DNA of 64,000 nucleotides, taken from the NCBI GenBank assembly GCA_036270095.1, contig DATBDE010000127.1:105360-169359 (forward strand), in the 5' to 3' direction. Of the stretch, positions 34,801 to 43,549 are shown piece by piece. How positions within the stretch are numbered: position 1 is the stretch's first letter; each line of letters opens with the position of its first letter. A program made the position numbers and the translations under genes. Below the pieces are notes generated by a model. The model worked only from the letters and a program-made list of their open reading frames with translations. It searched no databases and was not told the origin of the DNA. This DNA comes from DATBDE01 sp036270095 (GTDB lineage: Bacteria; Actinomycetota; Thermoleophilia; Solirubrobacterales; Solirubrobacteraceae).

Positions 34801-35526
34801 ATGGTTCCCTCGTGGGCCATGGCCGATCGGTCTCCCCGCATTCTGGTAGTCGACGACGAACAGTCGGTCGGCACATTGCTGTCGTATCCACTGCGCAAGG
34901 ACGGCTTCGAGGTCGTACGCGCCGCCGACGGCCGGGAGGCCCTTGCCCGCTTCTCCGAGCAGCCGTTCGACCTCGTCGTGCTCGACGTGATGCTCCCCCA
35001 GCTCGACGGGCTCGAGGTGTGCCGTAGATTGCGGGCCCGCTCGTCGGTACCCATCATCATGTTGTCCGCCAAGTCGGAGGAGATCGACAAGGTGCTCGGA
35101 CTCGAGCTCGGGGCTGACGACTACATCACCAAGCCGTTCTCGATGCGGGAGTTCCGCTCGCGCGTCAAGGCCGCGCTGCGCCGCGCCGAGATGACACGGC
35201 CGGCGGCCGACGACGAGTCGCCGCTCGAGGTAAACGGCCTGCGGGTCGACTTCGCCAAGCGCAGCGTGCGCGTGCACGGCGACGAGGTCAAGACGACGTT
35301 CGTGGAGTTCGAGATCCTGTCCGCGCTCTCGCGCGCACCGGGTCGCGTCTTCACGCGCGACATGCTCCTGTCCCACATCTGGGGCGATTCGGCCTACCGC
35401 GATCCCCGCACCATCGACGTGCACATCCGCCACCTGCGCGAAAAGCTCGAACGCGATCCCAAGGAACCCGACTACCTCTTCACCGTCCGCGGGGTGGGCT
35501 ACCGCTTCCGCGACACCGAGGGGTAG
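34801..35526 (+). CDS. OmpR/PhoB-family response regulator
   Basis: A 241-residue two-component regulator. The receiver domain has ILVVDDE and the phospho-acceptor Asp62 in VVLDVMLPQLDG, with the conserved Lys in YITKPF. The winged-helix DNA-binding domain ends in DVHIRHLREKLE and VRGVGYRF. ATG 34801 is supported by TTGAGGG just upstream; ATG 34819 is an alternative. It is followed after 3 bp by its sensor kinase and then an HtrA protease, pointing to an envelope-stress circuit. Confidence 0.95.
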   Translation: MVPSWAMADRSPRILVVDDEQSVGTLLSYPLRKDGFEVVRAADGREALARFSEQPFDLVVLDVMLPQLDGLEVCRRLRARSSVPIIMLSAKSEEIDKVLGLELGADDYITKPFSMREFRSRVKAALRRAEMTRPAADDESPLEVNGLRVDFAKRSVRVHGDEVKTTFVEFEILSALSRAPGRVFTRDMLLSHIWGDSAYRDPRTIDVHIRHLREKLERDPKEPDYLFTVRGVGYRFRDTEG

Positions 35527-35529
35527 CCC

Positions 35530-36921
35530 TTGCTCTCGCTCCGCTGGCGGCTGGCGCTCCTCTTCCTCGCCATCCTGCTCGCCGCTCTGGCGGTCATCTA
35601 CCTGTATGTGGTGCCGCAGCTGGAGTCGAGCCTGCGGGCGGAGAAGGAGCGGGCGCTCGCCGCCGAGGCGCGTGTGTACTCACGGCCGATCGTGCGCGAC
35701 GTGGTCTTCTACGCCGACGCCCGCCACGTCCGGGCGGTGGTCCGCCAGGCCGCCGACCGCTCCGGCTCCCGGGTGACGCTGCTCGGCGTCTCGCGGGGGA
35801 CGCTCGGTCGCCAGACCTACCCGATCGCCGACTCGACGACCGAGAAGGGCGTCGCCGACCTGCAGTTCCAGGTCGCGCAGGAGGCGGCGCAGACGGGGCA
35901 CACGACGACCGGGTCCGAGCCGACCAACAACGGGCGCATCGCTGAGGCTGCCCAGCCGATCCGCATCGGCGACCGGGTCACTCACGTCGTCGTCTACTCG
36001 ACCTCGCTTGCAGACGTGCAGAGTACGGTCGAGCTGATCCGCCGCCGCGTGCTCATCGCCGGCGGCATCGCCCTGGTCATCGGCGTGCTCGGCGGCTTCC
36101 TGGTCGCGCGGGCGCTTGCGCGCCGGGTCAAGCGGCTCGAGCGGGCGGCCGAGCGCGTGGCCGGCGGCGACTTCTCGCACCCGATCCCGGTCGAGTCCAA
36201 CGACGAAATCGGCGAGCTCGCGCTCGCGTTCAACGACATGCAGCGCCAGCTCGCGCAGCTCGACTCGGCCCGCAAGCGCTTCATCGCCACCGCCTCCCAC
36301 GAGTTGCGCACGCCGATCCACTCGCTCGGCGGCTTCGTGGAGCTGCTCCAGGACGAGGAGCTCGAGGAGGAGGAGCGGCGCGCCTTCCTGGAGCAGATCT
36401 CTGAGCAGGTGGCGCGCCTGCGGAATCTGTCGGTGGACTTGTTGGACCTGTCCAAGCTCGAGGCTGGCTCGCTCGAGCTCCACCCCGAGCCGACCGACGT
36501 GGGCGCCCTGGCCAAGTCGGTCTCGGCCGAGTTCACCCCCGCCGCCTCGCGCCACAACTCCAAGGTCGACGTGCGCGTCAACGGTCGCGGGCTCGAGGCC
36601 AGCTGCGACCCCGATCGCGTCGCGCAAATCGTTCGTATCCTGCTCGACAATGCCCTCACGCACACGCCACAGGGAACCCGCATCGAGGTCGCCGCGGCGC
36701 GCGAGAACGGGCAGGTGAACCTCACCGTGCAGGACCACGGGCTGGGCATCAAGCGCGCGGCGCTGGCGCGCGTCTTCGAGCCCTTCTACACCTCCGACGA
36801 CGTCCAAGGCTCCGGCCTCGGCCTCGCGATCGCGCGCGAGCTGGCCGAGCGGATGGAGGGGCACCTCGCGGTCGAGTCCGTGCCCGGGCGCACCACCTTC
36901 ACGCTGGAGCTGCCGGCATGA
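35530..36921 (+). CDS. Sensor histidine kinase
   Basis: The 463-residue product has two membrane helices (about 7-29 and 175-197) around an extracellular sensor of about 145 residues. A HAMP domain follows. The H-box is ATASHELRTPIHSL, the N-box is LLDNALTHTPQGT, and the G-boxes are DHGLGI and GSGLGLAIARE. It phosphorylates the response regulator upstream. The start is TTG 35530. Its stop overlaps the htrA start as ATGA, so all three genes are one operon. Confidence 0.95.
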   Translation: MLSLRWRLALLFLAILLAALAVIYLYVVPQLESSLRAEKERALAAEARVYSRPIVRDVVFYADARHVRAVVRQAADRSGSRVTLLGVSRGTLGRQTYPIADSTTEKGVADLQFQVAQEAAQTGHTTTGSEPTNNGRIAEAAQPIRIGDRVTHVVVYSTSLADVQSTVELIRRRVLIAGGIALVIGVLGGFLVARALARRVKRLERAAERVAGGDFSHPIPVESNDEIGELALAFNDMQRQLAQLDSARKRFIATASHELRTPIHSLGGFVELLQDEELEEEERRAFLEQISEQVARLRNLSVDLLDLSKLEAGSLELHPEPTDVGALAKSVSAEFTPAASRHNSKVDVRVNGRGLEASCDPDRVAQIVRILLDNALTHTPQGTRIEVAAARENGQVNLTVQDHGLGIKRAALARVFEPFYTSDDVQGSGLGLAIARELAERMEGHLAVESVPGRTTFTLELPA

Positions 36922-38063
36922 GAAAGGTGGCGGTGTTCCTGGGCGCGGCCGCCCTGGCCGCGGGAGGCTGTGGCGGCGGGAGCGACGACAACGGCGCCAC
37001 CGCGGACCAGACCGGGTCGGGGCCGACCCGGGTAGAGGTCATCCGCTCGATCGGCAAGCCGGGCGCGTTCGACCCGGCGCGCATCTACAAGGCCGAGGCC
37101 TCCGGCGTGGTCACGGTGACGTCGGTGTTCGGCGACGCCAAGGCGCTGGGCACCGGCTTCGTGGTCTCGCGCAACGGCGACGTCGCGACCAACGCCCACG
37201 TGGTCACCAACGGCCAGGGCGCCGGGCGGCGGGCCGACGAGGTCTACGTGCAGTTCGCCGACGGCAATCAGGTGCCGGCCAAGATCATCGGCACCGACCC
37301 GAACTCCGACGTCGCCCTGCTGCGCGTCGACCCCAAGGGGCTGCGGCTGCGGGTGCTCCCCCTCGGCTCCTCCAACGACCTCAAGGTGGGCGCGCCGGTC
37401 GCAGCCATCGGATCGCCGTTCGACGAGCCGCAGTCGCTCTCGGTCGGCGTGATCTCGGCCCTGAACCGCTCGATCGAGTCGCTGACCGGCTTCTCGATCG
37501 CCGGCGCGATCCAGACTGATGCGGCCGTCAACCACGGCAACTCGGGCGGCCCGCTGGTCAACGCCGGCGGCGCGGTGGTAGGGATCAACTCGCAGATCCG
37601 CTCGACCGGCGGAGGCGGCGAGGGCGTGGGCTTCGCGGTGCCGGTGGACACCGTCAAGCGCTCCCTCTCCCAGCTGCGCGCCCACGGCAAGGTGAACTAT
37701 GCCTACCTGGGCATCGCCTCGGTGCCGGTCTACCCGCAGCTCGGGCGGCGCTTCGCGCTCGGCACGAGCAAGGGCGCATGGATCCAGCAGGTGGCCTCTG
37801 GCGGGCCGGCCGAGCGCGCCGGACTGCACGGTGGCGGGCAGGGCTCCACGCGCTTCCAGGCCCAGCGCTTCGCCACGGGCGGCGACGTGATCGTCACCGT
37901 CGCGGGGCACGACATCCGCACGCCCGACGACGTGGCCACCGCGCTGAGCCCGCTGCATCCGGGCCAGAAGATCCGGGTGGAGTATCTGCGCGGCGGGACG
38001 CGGCGCAGCGTCGAGCTCCAGCTCGGCTCGCGCCCCTCCGGCAGCTCGAACCTGCGGCCGTGA
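36918..38063 (+). CDS. HtrA/DegP-like serine protease lipoprotein
   Basis: The 381-residue product has a signal peptide ending in a weak lipobox (AAGGC) and a short linker. The trypsin-like domain has its catalytic triad in TNAHVV, NSDVALLRV and HGNSGGPL. A C-terminal PDZ domain (VASGGPAERAGLH and GGDVIVTVAGHDI) binds C-termini of misfolded proteins. It degrades damaged exported proteins. Coupling to the two-component pair suggests control by envelope stress. Confidence 0.94.
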   Translation: MRKVAVFLGAAALAAGGCGGGSDDNGATADQTGSGPTRVEVIRSIGKPGAFDPARIYKAEASGVVTVTSVFGDAKALGTGFVVSRNGDVATNAHVVTNGQGAGRRADEVYVQFADGNQVPAKIIGTDPNSDVALLRVDPKGLRLRVLPLGSSNDLKVGAPVAAIGSPFDEPQSLSVGVISALNRSIESLTGFSIAGAIQTDAAVNHGNSGGPLVNAGGAVVGINSQIRSTGGGGEGVGFAVPVDTVKRSLSQLRAHGKVNYAYLGIASVPVYPQLGRRFALGTSKGAWIQQVASGGPAERAGLHGGGQGSTRFQAQRFATGGDVIVTVAGHDIRTPDDVATALSPLHPGQKIRVEYLRGGTRRSVELQLGSRPSGSSNLRP

Positions 38064-39001
38064 CCCCGGAGCAGCTGCGCGCGCTCGTCGCCGAGCTCGC
38101 GGGCGCCGTGCGCGAGCGCGTGCTGCCGCACCTGGGCTCGCACGCGGGGCGCGCACACGGCGGCGAGGCGCCGGGCGGCGACGTGACCTTCGCCATCGAC
38201 GCCGACGCCGAGGAGTACCTGGCCGACTGGGTCGCGGCGCGGGCGCCCGGCGTGGCCCTCTTCTCCGAGGACGCCGGCCTGGTGGAGCCGTCCGGGTCGG
38301 CCGACTGGGTGCTCGTCGTCGACCCCATCGACGGCACGCGGCCGGCGATGGCGGGATTCGAGATGGCGTGCGTGTCGGTGGCCGCGGCGCCGTTGGACGA
38401 CGAGCCGCGCATGGGCGACGTCACCGCCGGCTGCGTCGTGGAGATCAAGAGCGGCAACCGGTTCGTCGCGGGGCGGGGCGAGGGCGTCCAGGCCGACGTG
38501 CCGGTGCGGCCCTCGGCCAACGCGGCGCTGGACCGCCTGTTCTGGACCTACGGCCTGCGCGGGCGCCCGGCGCGGGAGACCATGGAGGTCCTCGGGGAGC
38601 TGGTGGACCGGTCCTCGGTGGGCGGGGGGACGTTCGAGCTTGGATCGGCCGCGTACGACTTGACCCGGGTCGTCACCGGCCAGCTCGACGCGTACATCGA
38701 GCCCGGTCCGCGACTGGTGGCCGACGTGCCGGGGATGCGGGCGGCGTTCGAGCGCGTGGGCGGGGGCGGCGTGCTCAACAACTCGCCCTATGACCTGGCC
38801 GCGGGGGCCTTGTGCGTGTGGGAGTCCGGCGCCGTGCTGACCGACTGCGCCGGGGCGCCGCTGGGCGACCGGCCGTTGCTGGGCTCCGGGGCCGACTATC
38901 AGATGTCGGTGCTGGCGGCGGCCAACCCGCGGCTCCACGAGCTCCTGCTGGCCGAGGTCGAGCGCGGCCTGGAGCGGCTGCGGGAACGCGTGGAGGGTTA
39001 G
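38060..39001 (+). CDS. Inositol monophosphatase-family protein
   Basis: The 313-residue product has FSEDAG and DPIDGTRPAMAGF, versions of the metal-binding G-E-E and D-P-I-D-G-T-x-N-F motifs. The C-terminal part shows ELGSAAYDLTRVVTGQLDAY, matching the family's G-S-A-A-x-x-x-x-x-V-A-x-G-x-x-D-x-Y. It hydrolyses a phosphate monoester such as inositol or fructose-1,6-bisphosphate. GTG 38060 overlaps the htrA stop. It is 13 bp upstream of treT, so a role in trehalose or sugar-phosphate turnover is possible. Confidence 0.85.
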   Translation: MTPEQLRALVAELAGAVRERVLPHLGSHAGRAHGGEAPGGDVTFAIDADAEEYLADWVAARAPGVALFSEDAGLVEPSGSADWVLVVDPIDGTRPAMAGFEMACVSVAAAPLDDEPRMGDVTAGCVVEIKSGNRFVAGRGEGVQADVPVRPSANAALDRLFWTYGLRGRPARETMEVLGELVDRSSVGGGTFELGSAAYDLTRVVTGQLDAYIEPGPRLVADVPGMRAAFERVGGGGVLNNSPYDLAAGALCVWESGAVLTDCAGAPLGDRPLLGSGADYQMSVLAAANPRLHELLLAEVERGLERLRERVEG

Positions 39002-39014
39002 CTATCGTCGGCCC

Positions 39015-40247
39015 GTGCTCCAGCCCGTCGCCGTGGGGACCAAGAGCCTGGCCGACTACACGCACCTGGTGGGCTGGCCGCTCATCGAGGAGATCCGCTC
39101 CTTGGCCAAACCGCTGCAGGACAAACGCGTCCTGCACGTATCGGCGACCGCGTTCGGCGGCGGCGTCTCGGAGATCCTCTACACGCTGATCCCACTCATG
39201 GCCGACGTCGGCCTGCACACCGAGTGGCACGTGATCTACGGCCGCGAGGAGTTCTTCAACGCGACCAAGCTGATGCACAACGCGCTCCAGGGGGCGCCCA
39301 CCGACCTCTCCGATGACGACTGGGAGGTGTGGGAGCGCTACAACGAGATGAACGCCCGCGAGCTCACCGAGGGCTGGGACTACTGCGTGGTCCACGACCC
39401 CCAGCCCGCAGCGCTGCGGACGCTCGTGCCGGAGAAGGCCAACTCGTGGGTCTGGCGCTGCCACATCGACCTCTCGACGCCGAACCGGCCCACGCTGGAC
39501 CGGCTGCTGCCGTTCTTGGGCGGCTACGACGCCTCGCTGTTCCACATGCGCGACTACGTGCCCGACGCGATGGACGGCAAGGTCCACGTCGTCCCGCCGG
39601 CGATCGACCCGCTGGCGCCGAAGAACATGGCGCTGTCGCCCGAGGACGCGTCCTACGTGTGCCACCAGTTCGGGATCGACGTCGACCGGCCGCTGATCTG
39701 CCAGGTCTCGCGCTTCGACCCGTGGAAGGACCCGATGGGCGTCATCGACGCCTACCGCCTGGTCAAGGAGCGGCGGCCCGACACGCAGCTCGCGCTGGTC
39801 GGCTCGATGGCCACCGACGACCCCGAGGGCTGGGACTACTTCAACGAGACCGTCTCCCACGCCGCCGGCGACCGCGACGTCCACATCCTCAACAACTTCA
39901 ACAACGTGGGCGCGATCGAGGTCAACGCGTTCCAGTCGCACGCCGACGTGGTGGTGCAGAAGTCGACCCGCGAGGGGTTCGGGCTGACGGTCAGCGAGGC
40001 GATCTGGAAGGCCCGGCCGTTCATCGGCGGCGACGTGGGCGGGATCCCGCTCCAGGTTACGGATGGGGAGTCCGGGTACCTCGTGCACTCCGTGGACGAG
40101 TGCGCCGACCGAGCACTGCAGATCATCGAGGACCCCGGCCTCGGCAAGCAGCTCGGGCGCACCGGCAAGGAGTACGTGCGCTCCCACTTCCTGACGCCGC
40201 GCTACCTGCGCGACTATCTCAGGATCTTCATGCAGCTGAACCGATGA
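39015..40247 (+). CDS. treT: Trehalose synthase-type GT4 glycosyltransferase (TreT)
   Basis: A 410-residue GT-B enzyme. The N-terminal domain has the TreT hallmark VSATAFGGGVSEILYTLIPL. The donor-binding domain shows CQVSRFDPWKDPMGVIDAY and the STREGFGLTVSEAIW loop with its acidic residues. TreT makes trehalose from ADP- or UDP-glucose and glucose. GTG 39015. Its stop overlaps otsA by 4 bp, so two trehalose routes are coupled. Confidence 0.9.
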   Translation: MLQPVAVGTKSLADYTHLVGWPLIEEIRSLAKPLQDKRVLHVSATAFGGGVSEILYTLIPLMADVGLHTEWHVIYGREEFFNATKLMHNALQGAPTDLSDDDWEVWERYNEMNARELTEGWDYCVVHDPQPAALRTLVPEKANSWVWRCHIDLSTPNRPTLDRLLPFLGGYDASLFHMRDYVPDAMDGKVHVVPPAIDPLAPKNMALSPEDASYVCHQFGIDVDRPLICQVSRFDPWKDPMGVIDAYRLVKERRPDTQLALVGSMATDDPEGWDYFNETVSHAAGDRDVHILNNFNNVGAIEVNAFQSHADVVVQKSTREGFGLTVSEAIWKARPFIGGDVGGIPLQVTDGESGYLVHSVDECADRALQIIEDPGLGKQLGRTGKEYVRSHFLTPRYLRDYLRIFMQLNR

Positions 40248-41719
40248 GCTCCGCCGGCACCGACCTCATCCTCGTCTCCAACCGGGGCCCCGTGACGTTC
40301 GAGGCGGGAGGGGAGGTGAAGCGGGGTGGGGGCGGCCTGGTCACGGCGCTGACCGGCCTGGCGTCGCACCGCGACGCGATCTGGGTGGCGTCGGCGCTGA
40401 CCGACGAGGACGCCGCCGTCGCGGCCGAGCACGACGGGCGGCCGTTCGAGGTCACCGCTCCGGACGGGAGCGAGTACCGGGTCAAGCTCGTGGCCTCCGA
40501 CCCGGAGGCCTACGACCGCTTCTACAACGTCTTCGCGAACCCGATGCTGTGGTTCATCCAGCATTACCTCTGGGATCTGTCGAACGCGCCGGACATCCGC
40601 CGCAACGAGGTCGAGGCGTTCGAGTTCGGCTACAACGCGGTCAACGAGGACCTGGCGCGGGCGGTGCTGGACGAGATCAGGGACCGCGACGAGCCCGTGG
40701 TGATGGTCCACGACTACCACCTGTACACGCTGCCGGCCCTGGTGCGGCGCGAGCGCCCCGACGCCTTCCTGCACCACTTCGTCCACATCCCGTGGACGCA
40801 GCCCGACGCCTGGCGGGTGCTGCCGCGCAACATCCGCACGGAGATCTACGACGGCCTGCTCTCCAACGACATCATCGGGTTCCACACGCGGGCCTACCGG
40901 TGGAACTTCCTGCAGTGCTGCCGCGACCTCATGCGCTACGACGTCGACTTCGACAGCGGCGTCGTCTGGCACCACGGCGGCCACGAGACCTGGGTGCGGG
41001 CCTACCCGCTGCCGATCGATGCGGAGTCGACGCAGGCGGTGTCGCGGCGCGAGCGGGTGGCGGAGTTCGAGGCCGAGCTGCAGAGACGGCGGCGCGAGCA
41101 CCTGATCATCCGCGTCGACCGCGCGGATCTGTCGAAGAACGTGCTGCGCGGGTTCGCGGCCTTCGACCTGTTCCTCGAGCAGCACCCGGAGTTCAACGAG
41201 AACGTGACCTTCGTGGCCCAGCTGATGCCGTCGCGGACGGACGTACCGGAGTACGCGGAGTACCTGGAGCGGATCGAGGCCCTGGTCGCGGTCGTCAACC
41301 ACCGCCACGGGACGCCGGACTGGATGCCGATCCAGCTCAAGCTGCGCGACGACCTCGACGAGGCGATGGCCACCTACAAGCACTACGACCTCCTGCTCGT
41401 CAACGCGATGTTCGACGGCATGAACCTCGTGGCCAAGGAGGGCCCGCTGGTCAACGAGAACGACGGTGTCTCGATCCTGTCCGAGAACACGGGGGCGCAC
41501 GAGGAGCTGGGCGAGTACGCGCTGAGCGTGAACCCGTTCGACATCCAGGAGCTGGCGGACTCGATCCACGCGGCGCTGACGATGGACCGCGCGGAGCGCG
41601 CCCGTCGGCTGCAGGGCCTGAAGAAGATCGTGACCCGCCGCGACCCGGGCGATTGGGTCGACGACCAGCTGGCGGACATCAAGAAGAAGGGGTCGGTCCG
41701 GGCCGAGGCGCGGCGGTAG
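40244..41719 (+). CDS. otsA: Alpha,alpha-trehalose-6-phosphate synthase
   Basis: A 491-residue GT20 enzyme. LILVSNRGPV at the N-terminus with RGGGGLVTAL forms the nucleotide-sugar loop, MVHDYHLYTLP is the acceptor motif, and LIIRVDRADLSKNVLRG and VAKEGPLVNEND are the C-domain donor contacts. It makes trehalose 6-phosphate from UDP/GDP-glucose and glucose 6-phosphate. No trehalose-6-phosphatase (OtsB) gene is next to it. ATG 40244 overlaps treT. Confidence 0.95.
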   Translation: MSSAGTDLILVSNRGPVTFEAGGEVKRGGGGLVTALTGLASHRDAIWVASALTDEDAAVAAEHDGRPFEVTAPDGSEYRVKLVASDPEAYDRFYNVFANPMLWFIQHYLWDLSNAPDIRRNEVEAFEFGYNAVNEDLARAVLDEIRDRDEPVVMVHDYHLYTLPALVRRERPDAFLHHFVHIPWTQPDAWRVLPRNIRTEIYDGLLSNDIIGFHTRAYRWNFLQCCRDLMRYDVDFDSGVVWHHGGHETWVRAYPLPIDAESTQAVSRRERVAEFEAELQRRRREHLIIRVDRADLSKNVLRGFAAFDLFLEQHPEFNENVTFVAQLMPSRTDVPEYAEYLERIEALVAVVNHRHGTPDWMPIQLKLRDDLDEAMATYKHYDLLLVNAMFDGMNLVAKEGPLVNENDGVSILSENTGAHEELGEYALSVNPFDIQELADSIHAALTMDRAERARRLQGLKKIVTRRDPGDWVDDQLADIKKKGSVRAEARR

Positions 41720-41723
41720 GGCC

Positions 41724-42317
41724 TCACCCGATCGAGAACTCGGGTGGCTGGGGCGCAGCGGTGCCGGAACCGCCGCCGCTCGACCCACCGCCGCTCGACC
41801 CACCGCCGCTCGACCCACCCGCTCCGCTCGACCCGCCGCCCCCGCTCGACCCACCCGTCCCCCCCGCTCCGCTCGACCTCGACCCGGCGCCGGTGCTCGA
41901 GCCGCTCGCGCCACCCTGCCCGCTCTGCCCACCGGACGCGGCGGCCGCGCCTCCCGACCCACCACCGGACCGCTCGCGCGCAGGGCGTGCTCGACCGACG
42001 GGTGACCCATGGCGTGACCGGCGGCGATGCTTGCGGGCCCGGCGGTGCTTCGCCGGGCGGCGCGGCGCCGGGCGGGTTTGCGACGGCTCGGGCCTTGCCG
42101 GCGCCGCGGTCTTCGGCGGCGGCTCCGCCCCTTCGGGACCGGCCGCCGGCGCTCCCGCCACCGGCCGCGCGCGCGTCGGAGGCAGCTTCGGATCGGACCT
42201 CTGCAGCTGCGGCCAGGCCACGATCACTGCAACCACGACGACGGCTGCCGCGGCCCTGGCCACGTTGGGCCAGCGGATGCGGGTGCGCAGGGGGCGTTCG
42301 TCGGAATCGGGGTCCAC
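41724..42317 (-). CDS. Single-pass membrane protein with Gly/Ser-rich tail, unknown function
   Basis: The 197-residue product has a basic N-terminus (RTRIRWPNVARAA), one helix (AAAVVVVAVIVAWPQ), then a Pro/Arg-rich segment and a long Gly/Ser tail made of repeated S-G-G-G-S units, ending in PEFSIG. The tail is encoded by tandem 15-bp repeats. It is low-complexity and could be a surface spacer. Convergent with otsA (4-bp gap). GTG 42317 is the start. A real gene is likely because its end and helix are well formed, but composition makes this less certain. Confidence 0.5.
   Translation of the reverse strand: MDPDSDERPLRTRIRWPNVARAAAAVVVVAVIVAWPQLQRSDPKLPPTRARPVAGAPAAGPEGAEPPPKTAAPARPEPSQTRPAPRRPAKHRRARKHRRRSRHGSPVGRARPARERSGGGSGGAAAASGGQSGQGGASGSSTGAGSRSSGAGGTGGSSGGGGSSGAGGSSGGGSSGGGSSGGGSGTAAPQPPEFSIG
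41773..41817. repeat. Tandem 15-bp repeat, three exact units plus decayed ones
   Basis: CCGCCGCTCGACCCA occurs three times in a row, followed by degenerate copies up to about 41880. On the minus strand it encodes repeated W/S-G-G-G-S-S units in the Gly/Ser tail. Such tracts change length by slippage. Confidence 0.85.
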
Positions 42318-42376
42318 GCCCTGCGTAGGGCGCGTGGGCCGGAGATTCGCCCCCTCGTTGCTATCGTGCCGCCGCC

Positions 42377-42760
42377 GTGGCCCTGGCCTACGACCTCATC
42401 ATCCTGCTCGACCCGAACGCCGAAGACGACGCGCAGGCGAAGGTCCTGTCCGACGTCGAGGCGTCGATCGCGCAGGCCGGCGGCACCATCGCCAACAACC
42501 AGGACTGGGGCCAGAAGGTCATGGCGTTCAAGATGCAGCACAAGCCCGAGGCGCGCTACCGCCTGATCCAGTTCACCGGGCCACCGACGCTGCCCGAGTC
42601 GCTGAACCGCTACCTCCAGATCAACGACGCGGTGCTCCGCCACCGCCTGATCCACACGCCCGGCGGCGAGCCGCCCCCCGCGCCCGCCCCACCGTCGGCC
42701 CCGCCCGCAGCGGCCGAGGCTCCGGCCCCGGCTCCGGCCGAGCCGACCCCGGCCGAGTAG
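42377..42760 (+). CDS. rpsF: 30S ribosomal protein S6
   Basis: A 127-residue protein: the S6 fold covers about residues 1-95 (YDLIILLDPNAEDD, GQKVMAFKMQHKPEARY, LQINDAVLRHRLI). The last ~30 residues are an Ala/Pro-rich tail not found in minimal S6. It binds 16S rRNA with S18, which lies 1.8 kb downstream. GTG 42377. In most bacteria the next gene is ssb on the same strand; here ssb is inverted. Confidence 0.95.
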   Translation: MALAYDLIILLDPNAEDDAQAKVLSDVEASIAQAGGTIANNQDWGQKVMAFKMQHKPEARYRLIQFTGPPTLPESLNRYLQINDAVLRHRLIHTPGGEPPPAPAPPSAPPAAAEAPAPAPAEPTPAE

Positions 42761-42820
42761 CTCGGAGCCCGCGCAAGCAGTACCACCACGCGGACCACCG
42801 CGCGGTCGCACGCGGCCGTC

Positions 42821-42924
42821 CTAGAGCCATAGCTCGGCGCTCCTCGCTCGGGACGCAGGGGTGAAGCCGTGCTGGGCACGGCAAACCCCGAGGACCTGGC
42901 GAGGAGCGCCGAGAATGGCTCTAG
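42821..42924. ncRNA. Structured RNA/hairpin element, copy 2 (between rpsF and ssb)
   Basis: CTAGAGCCAT (42821-42830) pairs exactly with ATGGCTCTAG (42915-42924). A 15-bp perfect stem 42833-42847/42899-42913 follows, then GGGG/CCCC (42858-42861, 42886-42889) and GCCGTGC/GCACGGC with a TGG loop (42866-42882). The core from GGGG through GAGGA is nearly identical to 30928-30964, while the outer stems carry different, compensating bases. It fills the space between two convergent genes, so transcript direction is unclear. It might double as their terminator. Confidence 0.5.
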
Positions 42925-42926
42925 GA

Positions 42927-43430
42927 CTAGAAGGGGATGTCGTCTTCGGAGCCCGCGCTGGGCGACGGCGATCCGCTGGGCGACGGCGACCCACCGCCAC
43001 CCGACGGGGCTGCCGCCGGCTGGAAGTCCGCCGTGTCCACCGGCACGTCGCTGCGCTGCGAGAAGCCGTTGCCGTTGCCCGGGCCGTCCTCGCGGCCTCC
43101 GAGGAACTGGACGGAGTCCGCGATGATCTCGATCGACTCGCGCTTGCCGCCCTCCTTGGCCTCCCACTCGCGCCACTCGAGGCGGCCGTCGATCGCCACC
43201 GGGCGGCCCTTGGACAGGTAGCGGGCGCAGTTGTCGCCCTGGGCGCCCCACACGGTGACCGAGAAGTAGTTGGGCTTGTCGATCCACTCGCCGGTCTGGC
43301 CGTCCTTGCGGCGCGTGTTCACGGCCACGCGCAGCGAGCACACGCTGGTGCCGGACGGAAGCGAGCGAAGCTCGGGGTCGCGCGTCAGGTTCCCGGTGAG
43401 GATGACGCGGTTGATGTTGGTCGCAGCCAC
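42927..43430 (-). CDS. ssb: Single-stranded DNA-binding protein
   Basis: A 167-residue SSB. The OB fold starts NINRVILTGNLTRDPELR and includes WGAQGDNCARYLSKG. A Gly/Ser/Pro linker leads to the acidic tip DDIPF, which recruits replication and repair proteins. It lies on the minus strand inside the usual rpsF-ssb-rpsR-rplI order, so the gene has been inverted. The ATG at 43430 has the box AGAAAGGAG a few nt upstream. Confidence 0.96.
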   Translation of the reverse strand: MAATNINRVILTGNLTRDPELRSLPSGTSVCSLRVAVNTRRKDGQTGEWIDKPNYFSVTVWGAQGDNCARYLSKGRPVAIDGRLEWREWEAKEGGKRESIEIIADSVQFLGGREDGPGNGNGFSQRSDVPVDTADFQPAAAPSGGGGSPSPSGSPSPSAGSEDDIPF

Positions 43431-43549
43431 GTGCTGGCTCCTTTCTGGAAGTCTGGAAACGAGTCTAGGCGGGGTGGCGGCGGCAGCTCCCGGGGGCGCG
43501 CAAGAGTACGCGGAGTTTGGGGAAAGATGGCGCTGCTAGCGTCGAATGC

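Noticed and set aside
41761..41880. CRISPR-like array from the regularly spaced repeats
   Set aside because: The 15-bp units are adjacent with no spacers and encode a Gly/Ser protein tail.
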